Shown here: in pieces, positions 19,079-27,308 of the stretch
Layout of the letters: each line of letters starts with the position of its first letter
Numbering within the stretch: the stretch's first letter is position 1
Origin: Arthrobacter rhizophilus
GTDB taxonomy: Bacteria > Actinomycetota > Actinomycetes > Actinomycetales > Micrococcaceae
Direction of reading: 5' to 3'
Length of the DNA stretch: 64,000 nucleotides
Assembly (NCBI RefSeq): GCF_026241105.1
Contig: NZ_JAPFFT010000021.1
Coordinates: 17,457 to 81,456 of the forward strand
Program-made: the position numbers and the translations under genes
The notes under the pieces: model-generated
Databases searched by the model: none
Told to the model about the DNA's origin: nothing
What the model saw: the letters and a program-made list of their open reading frames with translations, nothing else

Positions 19079-20020
19079 GGGGCAGGTGTAGGAAGACCGG
19101 TTCATGAACTGCTCGCGTTTGATCACACCCGGCAGCCCGGCAGCGGCGCAGCGCCTGCATGGTTCGCCGGCCCGCCCATAGGCCTCGAGGGACCGGGCAA
19201 AGTATCCGGAAGCACCATTGACGTTGACATAGAGCGAATCGAAGCTCGTACCGCCAGCTGCCAGGGCGTCCAGCATGACTTCCCGGGCAGCATCCACAAT
19301 CCGCACGGCGTCGGCCCGCCGGAGGGTCTCCGTCGGCCTGGCATAGTGGAGTTTGGACCGCCAGAGGGCTTCGTCGGCGTAGATGTTGCCTATCCCGGAA
19401 ATGACGCCCTGGTCCAACAGCACACGTTTGAGCCCGGTCTTGCGGGCTTTGACCTTGCGGTAGAAATCGTCAAAGGAGAAGTGGGGATCCAGCGGATCGC
19501 GGGCAATGTGGGAGGCTTCTTCGGCAATTTCCGGAAGGGGCGTCTCGCCCTCGCCGCCGGGACCGCCGTCGCCCGTTGGCACAAGGGACGTGACAAACAG
19601 TCCGCCGAAGATCCGCTGGTCCACAAACCGCAATTGCTCGGGCATGCCCTCGGACTGGCTCAGGCTGATGCGGACTTTGAGGTGCTTCTCGTCCGGAACG
19701 CCGGGATCCTGCATGAGCAACTGGCCGCTCATCCCAAGGTGCGCCATGAGCGCGACACGGGGCAGCCGATCTGCATCGGTACTGCGGGCACCATCGGCGC
19801 CGCGAGGCTCGTCAGTCTGCAACGGCATCCAGAGGAACTTGCCCCGTCGGACGACGTCCAAAACCGTGGCATGCTCCAGGTTGCCGACGAAGTCTTCCGT
19901 GCCCAGCGCGTGGCGGCGGATGGAGCGCGGGTCCAGGACGTCCACGGACGTGATGGTCCGGCCCCGCACCCAGCGCGCCAAACCGCGGCGTACCACCTCG
20001 ACTTCGGGGAGTTCCGGCAT
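19043..20020 (-). CDS. mutM: Formamidopyrimidine-DNA glycosylase (Fpg/MutM)
   Basis: MutM excises 8-oxoguanine and formamidopyrimidines from DNA and cleaves the abasic site. The 325-residue protein starts MPELPEVEVVRRGL, with the catalytic Pro2 and Glu3, has the LMAHLGMSGQLL segment and the helix-two-turn-helix, and ends in a zinc finger CRRC ... CPVC. It is somewhat longer than the E. coli protein because of an inserted glycine-rich stretch (GDGGPGGEGETPLPE, near residue 160). Start ATG 20020 is 5 bases after the rnc stop, so rnc and mutM are in one operon. Confidence 0.96.
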   Translation of the reverse strand: MPELPEVEVVRRGLARWVRGRTITSVDVLDPRSIRRHALGTEDFVGNLEHATVLDVVRRGKFLWMPLQTDEPRGADGARSTDADRLPRVALMAHLGMSGQLLMQDPGVPDEKHLKVRISLSQSEGMPEQLRFVDQRIFGGLFVTSLVPTGDGGPGGEGETPLPEIAEEASHIARDPLDPHFSFDDFYRKVKARKTGLKRVLLDQGVISGIGNIYADEALWRSKLHYARPTETLRRADAVRIVDAAREVMLDALAAGGTSFDSLYVNVNGASGYFARSLEAYGRAGEPCRRCAAAGLPGVIKREQFMNRSSYTCPVCQPKPRNGRW

Positions 20021-20025
20021 GGGAC

Positions 20026-20775
20026 TCAGGCGCCGTGCGCGGAATCCGCCGGGGCGTCAGCCTTGCTGGTCGCTGCGACCTTGCTGCCCAGATTGACCTT
20101 GCTGTTCAGGGCGCGCCACGCATCTGCGGCAGCCTCCTGCTCGGCTTCCTTCTTGGAGTGGCCCGAGCCCTTGCCGTAAGCGGTGCCGCCGATCTGCAGC
20201 ACTGCCTCAAAAGAGCGCGCGTGGTCCGGACCGGAGCCCTCTACCGCATAGTAGATGGATCCGAGCTGACGGCTGGCGGCAAGCTCCTGCATGCTGGTCT
20301 TCCAGTCAGTACCGGCCCCGAGGGCTGCGGCGTCCTTCAGCAACGGACCAACGAGTCGCATGACCAGCTTGCGCGCGGTCTCGATGTCATTGGACAAGTA
20401 GGTTGCGCCGATGAGCGCTTCCATGGTGTCCGCAAGAATTGAGGACTTGTTCTTACCGTCGGTGAGTCTTTCGCCCTGCCCGAGGTAGATGTATTCGCCG
20501 ATCCCAAGGTCCCGGCCAATACCTGCCAGGGCGCGGGTGCTGACGACGGCCGAGCGTCGCTTGGCGAGCTCGCCCTCCGGCAGTGCCGGATTGTCCCGGT
20601 ACAGGGAATCGGTCACGGAGAAGCCCAGAATGGAGTCGCCGAGGAATTCGAGGCGCTCGTTGGTGGGAATCCCGCCGTTTTCATACGCGTATGAACGATG
20701 TGTGAGAGCAAGACGAAGCGTCTCGGCGTCAATAGAGACACCGAGACGCTTCAGAAGCTCTTCAGTTGAAGACAT
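20026..20775 (-). CDS. rnc: Ribonuclease III
   Basis: RNase III cuts double-stranded RNA and processes the rRNA precursor. The 249-residue protein has the catalytic signature ERLEFLGDSILGFSVTD near residue 41, DTMEALIGATYLS near 115, and a C-terminal double-stranded RNA-binding domain (about 160-228; GKGSGHSKKEAEQEAAADAW). The C-terminal extra residues are alanine- and lysine-rich. Start ATG 20775 has AAAGG just upstream. It follows rpmF by 24 bases within the DUF177-rpmF-rnc-mutM cluster. Confidence 0.97.
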   Translation of the reverse strand: MSSTEELLKRLGVSIDAETLRLALTHRSYAYENGGIPTNERLEFLGDSILGFSVTDSLYRDNPALPEGELAKRRSAVVSTRALAGIGRDLGIGEYIYLGQGERLTDGKNKSSILADTMEALIGATYLSNDIETARKLVMRLVGPLLKDAAALGAGTDWKTSMQELAASRQLGSIYYAVEGSGPDHARSFEAVLQIGGTAYGKGSGHSKKEAEQEAAADAWRALNSKVNLGSKVAATSKADAPADSAHGA

Positions 20776-20799
20776 CCTTTGTCAGCCTACGTGGCGGAT

Positions 20800-21003
20800 T
20801 TAGACGTCTGCGACCTTGCGTCCCTTGTATTCAAGGAACAGCGCAGTGCCGGCAGAGTCGGTAACGACCTTTGCCTGGTGCGGCAGGCTGTAAACAACCT
20901 GGCCGTTTTCGATGGTCTTGACCAGGTTGGGGGCAGTTGCCTTCCACTGGGCACGGCGGGCGCGTGTATTCGCGCGAGACATTTTCCGCTTGGGAACAGC
21001 CAC
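20800..21003 (-). CDS. rpmF: 50S ribosomal protein L32
   Basis: L32 is a small protein of the large ribosomal subunit. The 67-residue sequence begins [20 protein letters not shown], typical of the family. It has no CxxC zinc pair, so this is the zinc-independent form. The start is GTG 21003. It lies between DUF177 and rnc, an arrangement found across many bacteria. Confidence 0.97.
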   Translation of the reverse strand: MAVPKRKMSRANTRARRAQWKATAPNLVKTIENGQVVYSLPHQAKVVTDSAGTALFLEYKGRKVADV

Positions 21004-21035
21004 GGCTATCTCATTTCTCTCTTAGTCAACACTTA

Positions 21036-21587
21036 CTAATCAGTTTGCCGGTCAGACTTAGCCAGTTCAGCTAGGGCAGCCCAGCGAGGATCCAGGACCT
21101 CGTGGTGGTGCCCCGGCTCGTCTTCCAGACGCACTCCGCATTCGGAGCAGAGGCCCTGGCAGTCTTCCCGGCACACCGGCTGGAACGGCAGCATAGTTAC
21201 AACTGCGTCCCGCAACACCGGCTCAAGATCGATTAGATCGTGCTCGACTCGACGTTGCTCTTCATCGTCTTCTTCGTCCGAAAGCTCAATGCCTTCATAG
21301 AAGAAAAGTTCTTGCACATTGACCTCAAGGTCATACGCAAGGGGATCCAGGCATCGTCCGCATTCGCCCTTGACTTCAGCGAATACGGTTCCAGATACCA
21401 GAATTCCTTCGTGTACGGCCTCAAGCCTCAGGTCGAGCTCGATTTCCGAGCCTTCCTGAACACCAATGAGTGCCACACCAAGGTCACTTGGCGCGGGTAC
21501 ATGTTCAGTGAGCGTCCGCATGCTTCCTGGACTACGTCCGAGGTCCTTGACGTCCAGCGTCAAAGGCGAACTTGCATCTCGCTTAAT
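21036..21587 (-). CDS. DUF177 / YceD family protein
   Basis: YceD (DUF177) proteins are encoded next to rpmF and are thought to take part in 23S rRNA handling or ribosome assembly. Four clustered cysteine motifs are seen: ECGRCLDP, and CREDCQGLCSECG near the C-terminus, the family's usual zinc-like set. Between them is a very acidic segment (ELSDEEDDEE). The start is uncertain. TTG 21563 gives 175 residues but has no ribosome site. An in-frame ATT at 21587 lies 5 bases after a perfect AGGAG (21593-21597) and would give 183 residues; I use it here. The gene is followed by rpmF after 32 bases. Confidence 0.85.
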   Translation of the reverse strand: MKRDASSPLTLDVKDLGRSPGSMRTLTEHVPAPSDLGVALIGVQEGSEIELDLRLEAVHEGILVSGTVFAEVKGECGRCLDPLAYDLEVNVQELFFYEGIELSDEEDDEEQRRVEHDLIDLEPVLRDAVVTMLPFQPVCREDCQGLCSECGVRLEDEPGHHHEVLDPRWAALAELAKSDRQTD

Positions 21588-21710
21588 GAGAACTCCTGTA
21601 GAACATATGACCGACGTACCATCTTAGCCTGAACGCGTGAACGGACTCAAACCGGGTCAAATTCATCGCGTTCTGCCCCGAGGTACCGATCTAGCTTACC
21701 CGCTGCTGGG

Positions 21711-22196
21711 CTACTCTGCAGACGACTCGCCAGCCAGGAGCCTCTTGAGCACGGACTTGGGCACGAAATCGGAGACATCGCCGCCCAGAACTGCGATCTC
21801 TTTGATCAGGGTGGAGGACAAATGCAGGTAATGGGCCTCCGCCGGAAGGAAAACAGTCTCGACGCCGGCTAGCTGGCGGTTCATGGTGGCCATGGGGAGT
21901 TCATAGTCAAAATCCGAGGACGAACGCAAGCCCTTCACGATCGCCGAAATCCCCCGATGCCTGCAATACTCAGCCAGCAGCCCCTCCCCCATGGGTTCCA
22001 CGATGATCCCTCGGAGCGACGCCAGGGTCTGCCGCGCCATCTCCATGCGTTCTTCGAGGCTGAAGCGGTATTTCTTCGCGTAGTTGGTGGACACTGCCAC
22101 GACCACTTCATCGAACAAGCCAGCAGCCCTTGCGATGACTTCCAAGTGTCCGTTGTGGATAGGGTCAAAGGAGCCAGGGCACACCGCGCGTCTCAT
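21711..22196 (-). CDS. coaD: Phosphopantetheine adenylyltransferase
   Basis: CoaD transfers AMP from ATP to 4'-phosphopantetheine, the next-to-last step of coenzyme A synthesis. The 161-residue protein has the nucleotidyltransferase motifs CPGSFDPIHNGHL (HxGH) at residues 6-18 and SSTLIKE near 127, and the standard length. The start is ATG 22196. It diverges from the aminotransferase gene, with 105 bases between them. Confidence 0.97.
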   Translation of the reverse strand: MRRAVCPGSFDPIHNGHLEVIARAAGLFDEVVVAVSTNYAKKYRFSLEERMEMARQTLASLRGIIVEPMGEGLLAEYCRHRGISAIVKGLRSSSDFDYELPMATMNRQLAGVETVFLPAEAHYLHLSSTLIKEIAVLGGDVSDFVPKSVLKRLLAGESSAE

Positions 22197-22301
22197 GGTT
22201 CGAACCTACCGCATCCACTGCCGTGGGCACTATGGCGATAGCATGGCTGACATGCCGGCCCGGACGAGCCGGAAGCCATCACTCCAGGAAGGCAAGATAC
22301 A

Positions 22302-23558
22302 GTGACGAGCCCGGCCCCTCTCAGCGCGAACACCCCCGGCGCCCCCTGGCAGCAGGCTACCGGCACCGCCCCGTGGCAACGGGCCGCAAGCGGCGCCAAC
22401 CTGCTTTCCGCTGACGGCAGCCTGGGCGTGACCATCTTCGAAGAGATGACAACCCTGGCAATATCCACCGGGGCCATCAACCTGGGCCAAGGATTCCCGG
22501 ACGAGGACGGTCCCGCGGAAATCAAGGCAGCGGCACAAGCAGCCATCTCGGCGGGGGCCAACCAGTACGCACCGGGCAAGGGCATCCCTGAACTTCGTGA
22601 GGCCATCGCCGCTCACCAGGACCGCTTCTACGGACTGACTCCGGACCCGCAGACCGAGGTCATCGTGACCACCGGGGCCACCGAGGCCATCGCCGCGTCA
22701 TTGCTCGCATTCATCGAGCCCGGCGATGAGGTCCTGACATTCGAACCGTTCTATGACTCGTATGGCGCCATCATCGGGCTCGCCGGCGCCAAGCATGTGA
22801 CCGCTCCCCTGCTCGCGCCCGATTTCCTCCCGGACCTGGACGCCCTGGAAACGGCCTTCAGTGAGCGCACCAAGGTTGTTCTCCTCAACAATCCGCACAA
22901 TCCCACAGGTGCGGTCTTCCCGCGCGAGGTGCTGGAACGCGTGGTCGAACTCGCCCGGAAATACGATGCCGTGATCCTCAGCGACGAAGTCTACGAACAC
23001 CTGACTTTCGGTGTGCAGCACATTCCGGTCGCAAGCATCCCCGGTGCTGCTGAACGAAGCGTGACCATCTCCTCGGCCGGAAAGACGTTCTCCTTCACTG
23101 GCTGGAAGATCGGCTGGCTCAGTGGTCCTGAACACCTCGTCGCAGCGATCCGCACCGTCAAACAATTCCTCAGCTACAGTTCCGGCACTCCTTTCCAGAG
23201 CGCGATAGCCGTGGGCCTGGCCTTGCCGGACGGGTTCTACACGGCCATCGCCTCCACTCTCCAGGCCAAGCGGGACATCCTGGCCGAGGGCCTGCGGGCC
23301 GCCGGCTTCGGCGTCTACACCCCGCGGGGTACATACTTCATCAACGTGGACACTGCACCGCTGGGTATCGACGACTCCGTGGACTTGGCGCGGCGGCTTC
23401 CGTCGCTTGTTGGGGTGGCCGCCATCCCCGTCCCCGTTTTCTGCCACCCCGAAGGCGCGGAGAGGACCCGCAGCCTCCTTCGGTTCGCCTTCTGCAAGAA
23501 GACCGAGGTACTCGAAGAAGCCGCCGCAAGGCTGGCCACCCTGCGGGACAAGCTGTAA
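22302..23558 (+). CDS. PLP-dependent aminotransferase, class I/II
   Basis: This 418-residue fold-type I aminotransferase has INLGQGFPDEDGP near residue 59, the NNPHNPTGAVF segment, SDEVYEHLTF, and the PLP lysine in SSAGKTFSFTGWKIGW. The order and spacing are those of the kynurenine/glutamine-dependent and methionine aminotransferase group (YbdL/KAT-like). The amino donor cannot be fixed from sequence. The start is GTG 22302, with AGGAAGG 10 bases upstream. The next gene begins 2 bases after its stop, so the two are coupled. Confidence 0.88.
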   Translation: MTSPAPLSANTPGAPWQQATGTAPWQRAASGANLLSADGSLGVTIFEEMTTLAISTGAINLGQGFPDEDGPAEIKAAAQAAISAGANQYAPGKGIPELREAIAAHQDRFYGLTPDPQTEVIVTTGATEAIAASLLAFIEPGDEVLTFEPFYDSYGAIIGLAGAKHVTAPLLAPDFLPDLDALETAFSERTKVVLLNNPHNPTGAVFPREVLERVVELARKYDAVILSDEVYEHLTFGVQHIPVASIPGAAERSVTISSAGKTFSFTGWKIGWLSGPEHLVAAIRTVKQFLSYSSGTPFQSAIAVGLALPDGFYTAIASTLQAKRDILAEGLRAAGFGVYTPRGTYFINVDTAPLGIDDSVDLARRLPSLVGVAAIPVPVFCHPEGAERTRSLLRFAFCKKTEVLEEAAARLATLRDKL

Positions 23559-23560
23559 CT

Positions 23561-24349
23561 GTGCCTACCGGGCAAGCTCACGAGGGACGGCGGTTCCTGC
23601 GGACCACCGGGCAGCATGCCGCGATCGAAGCCGACCCGTTGATCGCGGGCGCCTACATCTTGCGAATCGGCGACGCCGAGCAATCCCATGTCAATCTCGC
23701 GGAGCCCACAGAGATCTTCTACGAGTACTTGCGCAGGATCGGCCACCTGGTGGATCTAGCCGCGCCTGGCGGGCAAGCTATCACGGCCCTTCACCTCGGT
23801 GCCGGGGCGCTCACCTTGGCCCGGTACATCGAGGCGACGAGACCCGGTTCGGAACAGCATGCCGTCGAACTCGAACGCGAGCTACTGGATTTCGTGCTCC
23901 AGAAACTGCCCCTGCCGGACGGTACCCGCTTGGCTACGCACATAGGCGACGCGCGTGAAACCCTTGCGGAGCTGCCCTCGGAACTCGCGTTCGACGTCGT
24001 GATCCTGGACATCTTCTCCGGTCCCGAGGCTCCGGCCCATATTGCCTGCAGGGAGTTCTACGAGGAAGCCGCAGCACGGCTCCGGCCGGACGGCGTGCTC
24101 ATTGTCAATGTCGGCGATGAAGCGGCCTTGACCTTGGTGCGGAGCCAGGTCGCTGCGATGCGCGAGGCGATGCCCGATGTTGCAGCCTTCGCCGAGAGTG
24201 GCATGTTCGCCGGCCGTTATCCCGGCAACATCATCCTCGTCGGAACGCGCTGGCCATGGCCAGCCCTGTGGACAGCAGAACTTTTGGCCCGCGGACCGCA
24301 CCCCTCGGCCGTCTTGAGCGGAGTGGAACTGGACCGCCTTTCGGGCTAG
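23561..24349 (+). CDS. Spermidine synthase-like (Rossmann methyltransferase fold) protein
   Basis: This 262-residue protein has the spermidine-synthase/SAM-methyltransferase fold: ALHLGAGALTLARYI as motif I near residue 75, EXDXXL-like VELERELLDF, and DVVILDIFSG. The conserved aspartate pair that makes putrescine aminopropyltransferases active is only partly recognisable, so polyamine synthesis is not certain. There are no membrane segments. It starts at GTG 23561, directly after the aminotransferase. Its stop codon lies inside the first unit of an 18-bp triplicated repeat. Confidence 0.7.
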   Translation: MPTGQAHEGRRFLRTTGQHAAIEADPLIAGAYILRIGDAEQSHVNLAEPTEIFYEYLRRIGHLVDLAAPGGQAITALHLGAGALTLARYIEATRPGSEQHAVELERELLDFVLQKLPLPDGTRLATHIGDARETLAELPSELAFDVVILDIFSGPEAPAHIACREFYEEAAARLRPDGVLIVNVGDEAALTLVRSQVAAMREAMPDVAAFAESGMFAGRYPGNIILVGTRWPWPALWTAELLARGPHPSAVLSGVELDRLSG

Positions 24350-24386
24350 CGCCGCCTTTCGGGCTAGCGCCGCCTTTCGGGCTAGC
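24333..24386. repeat. 18-bp tandem repeat, three copies
   Basis: The unit GCCGCCTTTCGGGCTAGC is repeated three times in a row (24333-24350 with one change at the second base, then 24351-24368 and 24369-24386), with a degenerate fourth start at 24387. The first copy contains the TAG stop of the spermidine-synthase-like gene. Copies two and three also have the in-frame TAG, so copy number does not change the protein. It lies just before the end of the convergent rsmD. Confidence 0.95.
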
Positions 24387-24410
24387 GCCGCATCTCCGGC
24401 CAGGGACCCG

Positions 24411-24977
24411 CTAGACGGGTTCGGCGAACCAGAGCTTCGTTTCGCCATACTTCTTGTCGGCGAACCGTTCGAGGGTGTCCGGCCAGTCCGGTTCCGGAGA
24501 ACGCGAGGAACGTTCGACCACGACGACGGCACCTTCGTCCAGGTGGAAGGCAAGCTTGGCGAGGACAGCCTTGAGGGAAGGCTCGTCCAAGGGGTACGGC
24601 GGATCCAGGAAGACCAAGTCCCAGAGGGCATCGTCCGCAGCGCGCTCCAGGAAAGATTCCACCTTGGAACGGTGGACGGAGACCGTCCTGCGTCCCAGCA
24701 CCTGGTTGGCCATGTCCGCGTTTCGCTGGCAGACCTCGGACGCGCGGGCATCAAACTCCACGAGTTCGGCGGTGCGGGCGCCCCGGCTGGCACTTTCGAT
24801 ACCGAGTGAACCCGAGCCGGCGTAAAGGTCAAGGACGCGGGCATCGTCGATGGCGTCGAGCGCCTCGAGCCGCGAGAACAAGGCCTCCTTGACGCGGTCA
24901 GTCGTGGGCCGGGTGGCATTTCCCGGAACGCTGACCAAGGGGTTGCCGCCCACCACGCCGGCAATGATCCGGCTCAC
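24411..24977 (-). CDS. rsmD: 16S rRNA (guanine-966-N2)-methyltransferase RsmD
   Basis: RsmD methylates G966 of 16S rRNA. The 188-residue protein begins MSRIIAGVVGG and shows TRPTTDRVKEALF, the SAM-binding VLDLYAGSGSLGIE and the catalytic FLDPPYPL, all characteristic of the family. The frame is open to 25001, but GTG 24977 gives the usual start and has GGGAG 8 bases upstream. It follows recG by about 50 bases. Confidence 0.95.
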   Translation of the reverse strand: MSRIIAGVVGGNPLVSVPGNATRPTTDRVKEALFSRLEALDAIDDARVLDLYAGSGSLGIESASRGARTAELVEFDARASEVCQRNADMANQVLGRRTVSVHRSKVESFLERAADDALWDLVFLDPPYPLDEPSLKAVLAKLAFHLDEGAVVVVERSSRSPEPDWPDTLERFADKKYGETKLWFAEPV

Positions 24978-25028
24978 GGGCGCGCTCCCAAGGCGTTGCA
25001 CCCGGGGGTACCGCCGGGCGTGGATTCC

Positions 25029-27308
25029 TTAGCCGCGTTCAAGGAACGCCTCCTTTTCGGGATTGAGATATTCGTCGATTGCCGCGGCGAGTGCTTGTTG
25101 GCCTTGCAGCCCTGGATCGTTGGCCACGAGCAGCTGGGCATCGGTGCGGGCACGGGCGATCACATCCTCATGCTCCAGGACCCGCAACAGCTTGAGGGTG
25201 GAGCGCCCACCGGATTGCGAAGCGCCCAGGATGTCACCTTCGCGACGCAGCTTGAGGTCTTCCTGGGAGAGTTCGAAGCCGTCGGTGGTGGACGCAACGG
25301 CGTCCAGGCGCCTGCGGCTCGGATGGCCGGGCTCGAGCGAGGTGACCAGCAGGCACGTGCCCGGCAGACCGCCCCGGCCAACCCGCCCGCGCAACTGGTG
25401 AAGTTGCGAAATGCCGAAGCGGTCAGCATCCAGGATCACCATGAGGGTGGCGTTATGGACGTCCACGCCAACCTCGATCACCGTGGTGGACACCAGCAGC
25501 TGGGTCTGGTTGGCAGTGAACGAGGCCATGGTTTCAGACTTGAGCGCCGCGTCCTGTCGTCCGTGAAGGGGTTCCACCCGGACGCCGCGCAAGGCGGGTT
25601 CCTGGCTGAGTGTCTCGACGACGGCGGTCACCGAGGCGAGCTCGCGAGCGGGACCCTCGTCCGAAAGTTCGGCGTCGCTAGGTTCCGCTTCGCCGGGGCT
25701 GAAGTCGCCGTCGTCGTCGTCTCCGATCTTGGGACAGACCACGTACACCTGATGCCCGGCGTCGATCTCTTCCCGCGAGCGTTTCCAGATCCGCGCCGCC
25801 CAGCCCGGGTTTTCCGCGAGCCCCACCACGTGGGTGGAGATCGGTGCCCGGCCTGCGGGAAGTTCGTCCAGCACGGACGTTTCGAGGTCGCCGAAGACCG
25901 TCATGGCAACGGTGCGCGGAATCGGAGTGGCGGTCATCACCAACAGGTGGGGCGGCCGGTTCGCCTTGGCTCGGAGCGCATCCCGCTGCTCCACGCCGAA
26001 CCGGTGCTGCTCATCCACGACGATCAGCCCGAGGTCCTGGAAGGAGGTCTTGTCGCTCAGCAATGCGTGGGTACCGATCACAATGCCGGCATTGCCCGAG
26101 GCGGCGTCCAGCATGGCCTGCTTGCGGGCGGCCGTAGGCATGGAGCCTGTCAGCAACGTGACCTGGACCGATCCCGGGCCGCTCCCGGGGTTGCTGTCCA
26201 ACAATCCGGCCCCGCCCAGCATTCCAGCGCCACCGAACAAACCGTCGCGGGCCAGCGGACCGAGGGTTCTCCGGATGGAATCGAAATGTTGTGCCGCGAG
26301 GACTTCGGTGGGGGCAAGCAACGCCGCCTGTCCGCCGGCATCCACCACCTGCAGCATTGCGCGCAAGGCCACAATCGTCTTCCCGGACCCGACTTCACCC
26401 TGCAGTAGCCGGTTCATCGGCGAGTCCAGTGCCAGCTCCTGGGAAAGCGTCTTCCCGACGGCGGCCTGGCCGGCAGTGAGCGTGAACGGCAACTGCCGGT
26501 CGAAGGAGGCAAGGATGCCATCGGGCACGGGCCGTCGTGCGGTCGCCTCTTCCGCCGCCAGTTGGGCCCGACGCCGTGCCAGCGCGGTCTGCAACACCAA
26601 GGCTTCCTGGTAACGGAACCGGTCCCGGGCACGCTGCCAGTCTGTTGCCGTTTCCGGCGAATGGATCAGCCGATATGCCTGCCCTACCTCGAGGAAATTC
26701 TCCCGGGAGGCAATTTCCGAAGGGAGTGGATCTTCAATGCTGTCCACATCGATAGTGTCCAGGAGGGTGGTGATGACCTTGTGGATGGACCAGCTGGTGA
26801 GCTTCGCTGTGGCGGGATAGACGGGGATGGGCATGGCCGCGAGCTTCTCCGGATCAACGGAACCGGCCAACTCGGGGTCCTCGTCCAGCACCATGAAGTC
26901 CGGATTGGTCATGCCCAAGGAGCCGCCATAGCGGCTGACCTTGCCGGAGAACATGACGCGGCGCCCCGGCTGGAGTTCACTGCGGGCACGGAAGCCATTG
27001 AAGAAGCTGATCTTCAAGGTTCCGGGAATCTGCTCGCCGCCGGCCTCGTCAGTGACCACCACGTCGGTCAACGACCCGCGCCTTGCCCGCATCTGCCGGG
27101 TGGAGTTGGACAGCACCCTGGCGATAAGGGTGGCTTCTTCATCCAGCGGCAGTTTGCTGATGGGGGTCAGCTCCCCGCGGCTCAGGTAGCGGCGGGGAAA
27201 ATAGTTCAGCAGCTCCCCGACCGTGTCCAGGCCGAGGTGCTTCTCGATGACGGAGGCGGAGCGCTTGCCGATCCTTCGTTCGAGCGGAAGCTGGAGCTCA
27301 GGATTCAT
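25029..27308 (-). CDS. recG: ATP-dependent DNA helicase RecG
   Basis: RecG remodels stalled replication forks and branch-migrates Holliday junctions. The 759-residue protein has an N-terminal wedge (OB-fold) domain and the superfamily 2 helicase motifs: GEVGSGKT (I), LLAPTEVLA (Ia), VDEQHRFGVEQR (II), MTATPIPRT (III) and the C-terminal DRFGISQLHQLRGRVGRGG (VI). The insert between III and IV is long and acidic (DDDDGDFSPGEAEPSD). I place the start at ATG 27308 (MNPELQLPLERR), overlapping the end of the DAK2 gene by 11 bases. DAK2 and recG are co-transcribed. Confidence 0.95.
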   Translation of the reverse strand: MNPELQLPLERRIGKRSASVIEKHLGLDTVGELLNYFPRRYLSRGELTPISKLPLDEEATLIARVLSNSTRQMRARRGSLTDVVVTDEAGGEQIPGTLKISFFNGFRARSELQPGRRVMFSGKVSRYGGSLGMTNPDFMVLDEDPELAGSVDPEKLAAMPIPVYPATAKLTSWSIHKVITTLLDTIDVDSIEDPLPSEIASRENFLEVGQAYRLIHSPETATDWQRARDRFRYQEALVLQTALARRRAQLAAEEATARRPVPDGILASFDRQLPFTLTAGQAAVGKTLSQELALDSPMNRLLQGEVGSGKTIVALRAMLQVVDAGGQAALLAPTEVLAAQHFDSIRRTLGPLARDGLFGGAGMLGGAGLLDSNPGSGPGSVQVTLLTGSMPTAARKQAMLDAASGNAGIVIGTHALLSDKTSFQDLGLIVVDEQHRFGVEQRDALRAKANRPPHLLVMTATPIPRTVAMTVFGDLETSVLDELPAGRAPISTHVVGLAENPGWAARIWKRSREEIDAGHQVYVVCPKIGDDDDGDFSPGEAEPSDAELSDEGPARELASVTAVVETLSQEPALRGVRVEPLHGRQDAALKSETMASFTANQTQLLVSTTVIEVGVDVHNATLMVILDADRFGISQLHQLRGRVGRGGLPGTCLLVTSLEPGHPSRRRLDAVASTTDGFELSQEDLKLRREGDILGASQSGGRSTLKLLRVLEHEDVIARARTDAQLLVANDPGLQGQQALAAAIDEYLNPEKEAFLERG

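Noticed and set aside
23882..24964. Minus-strand frame of 360 codons over rsmD and the 18-bp repeats
   Set aside because: It is out of frame with rsmD and reads the repeats as LARKAA units; there is no support for a gene.
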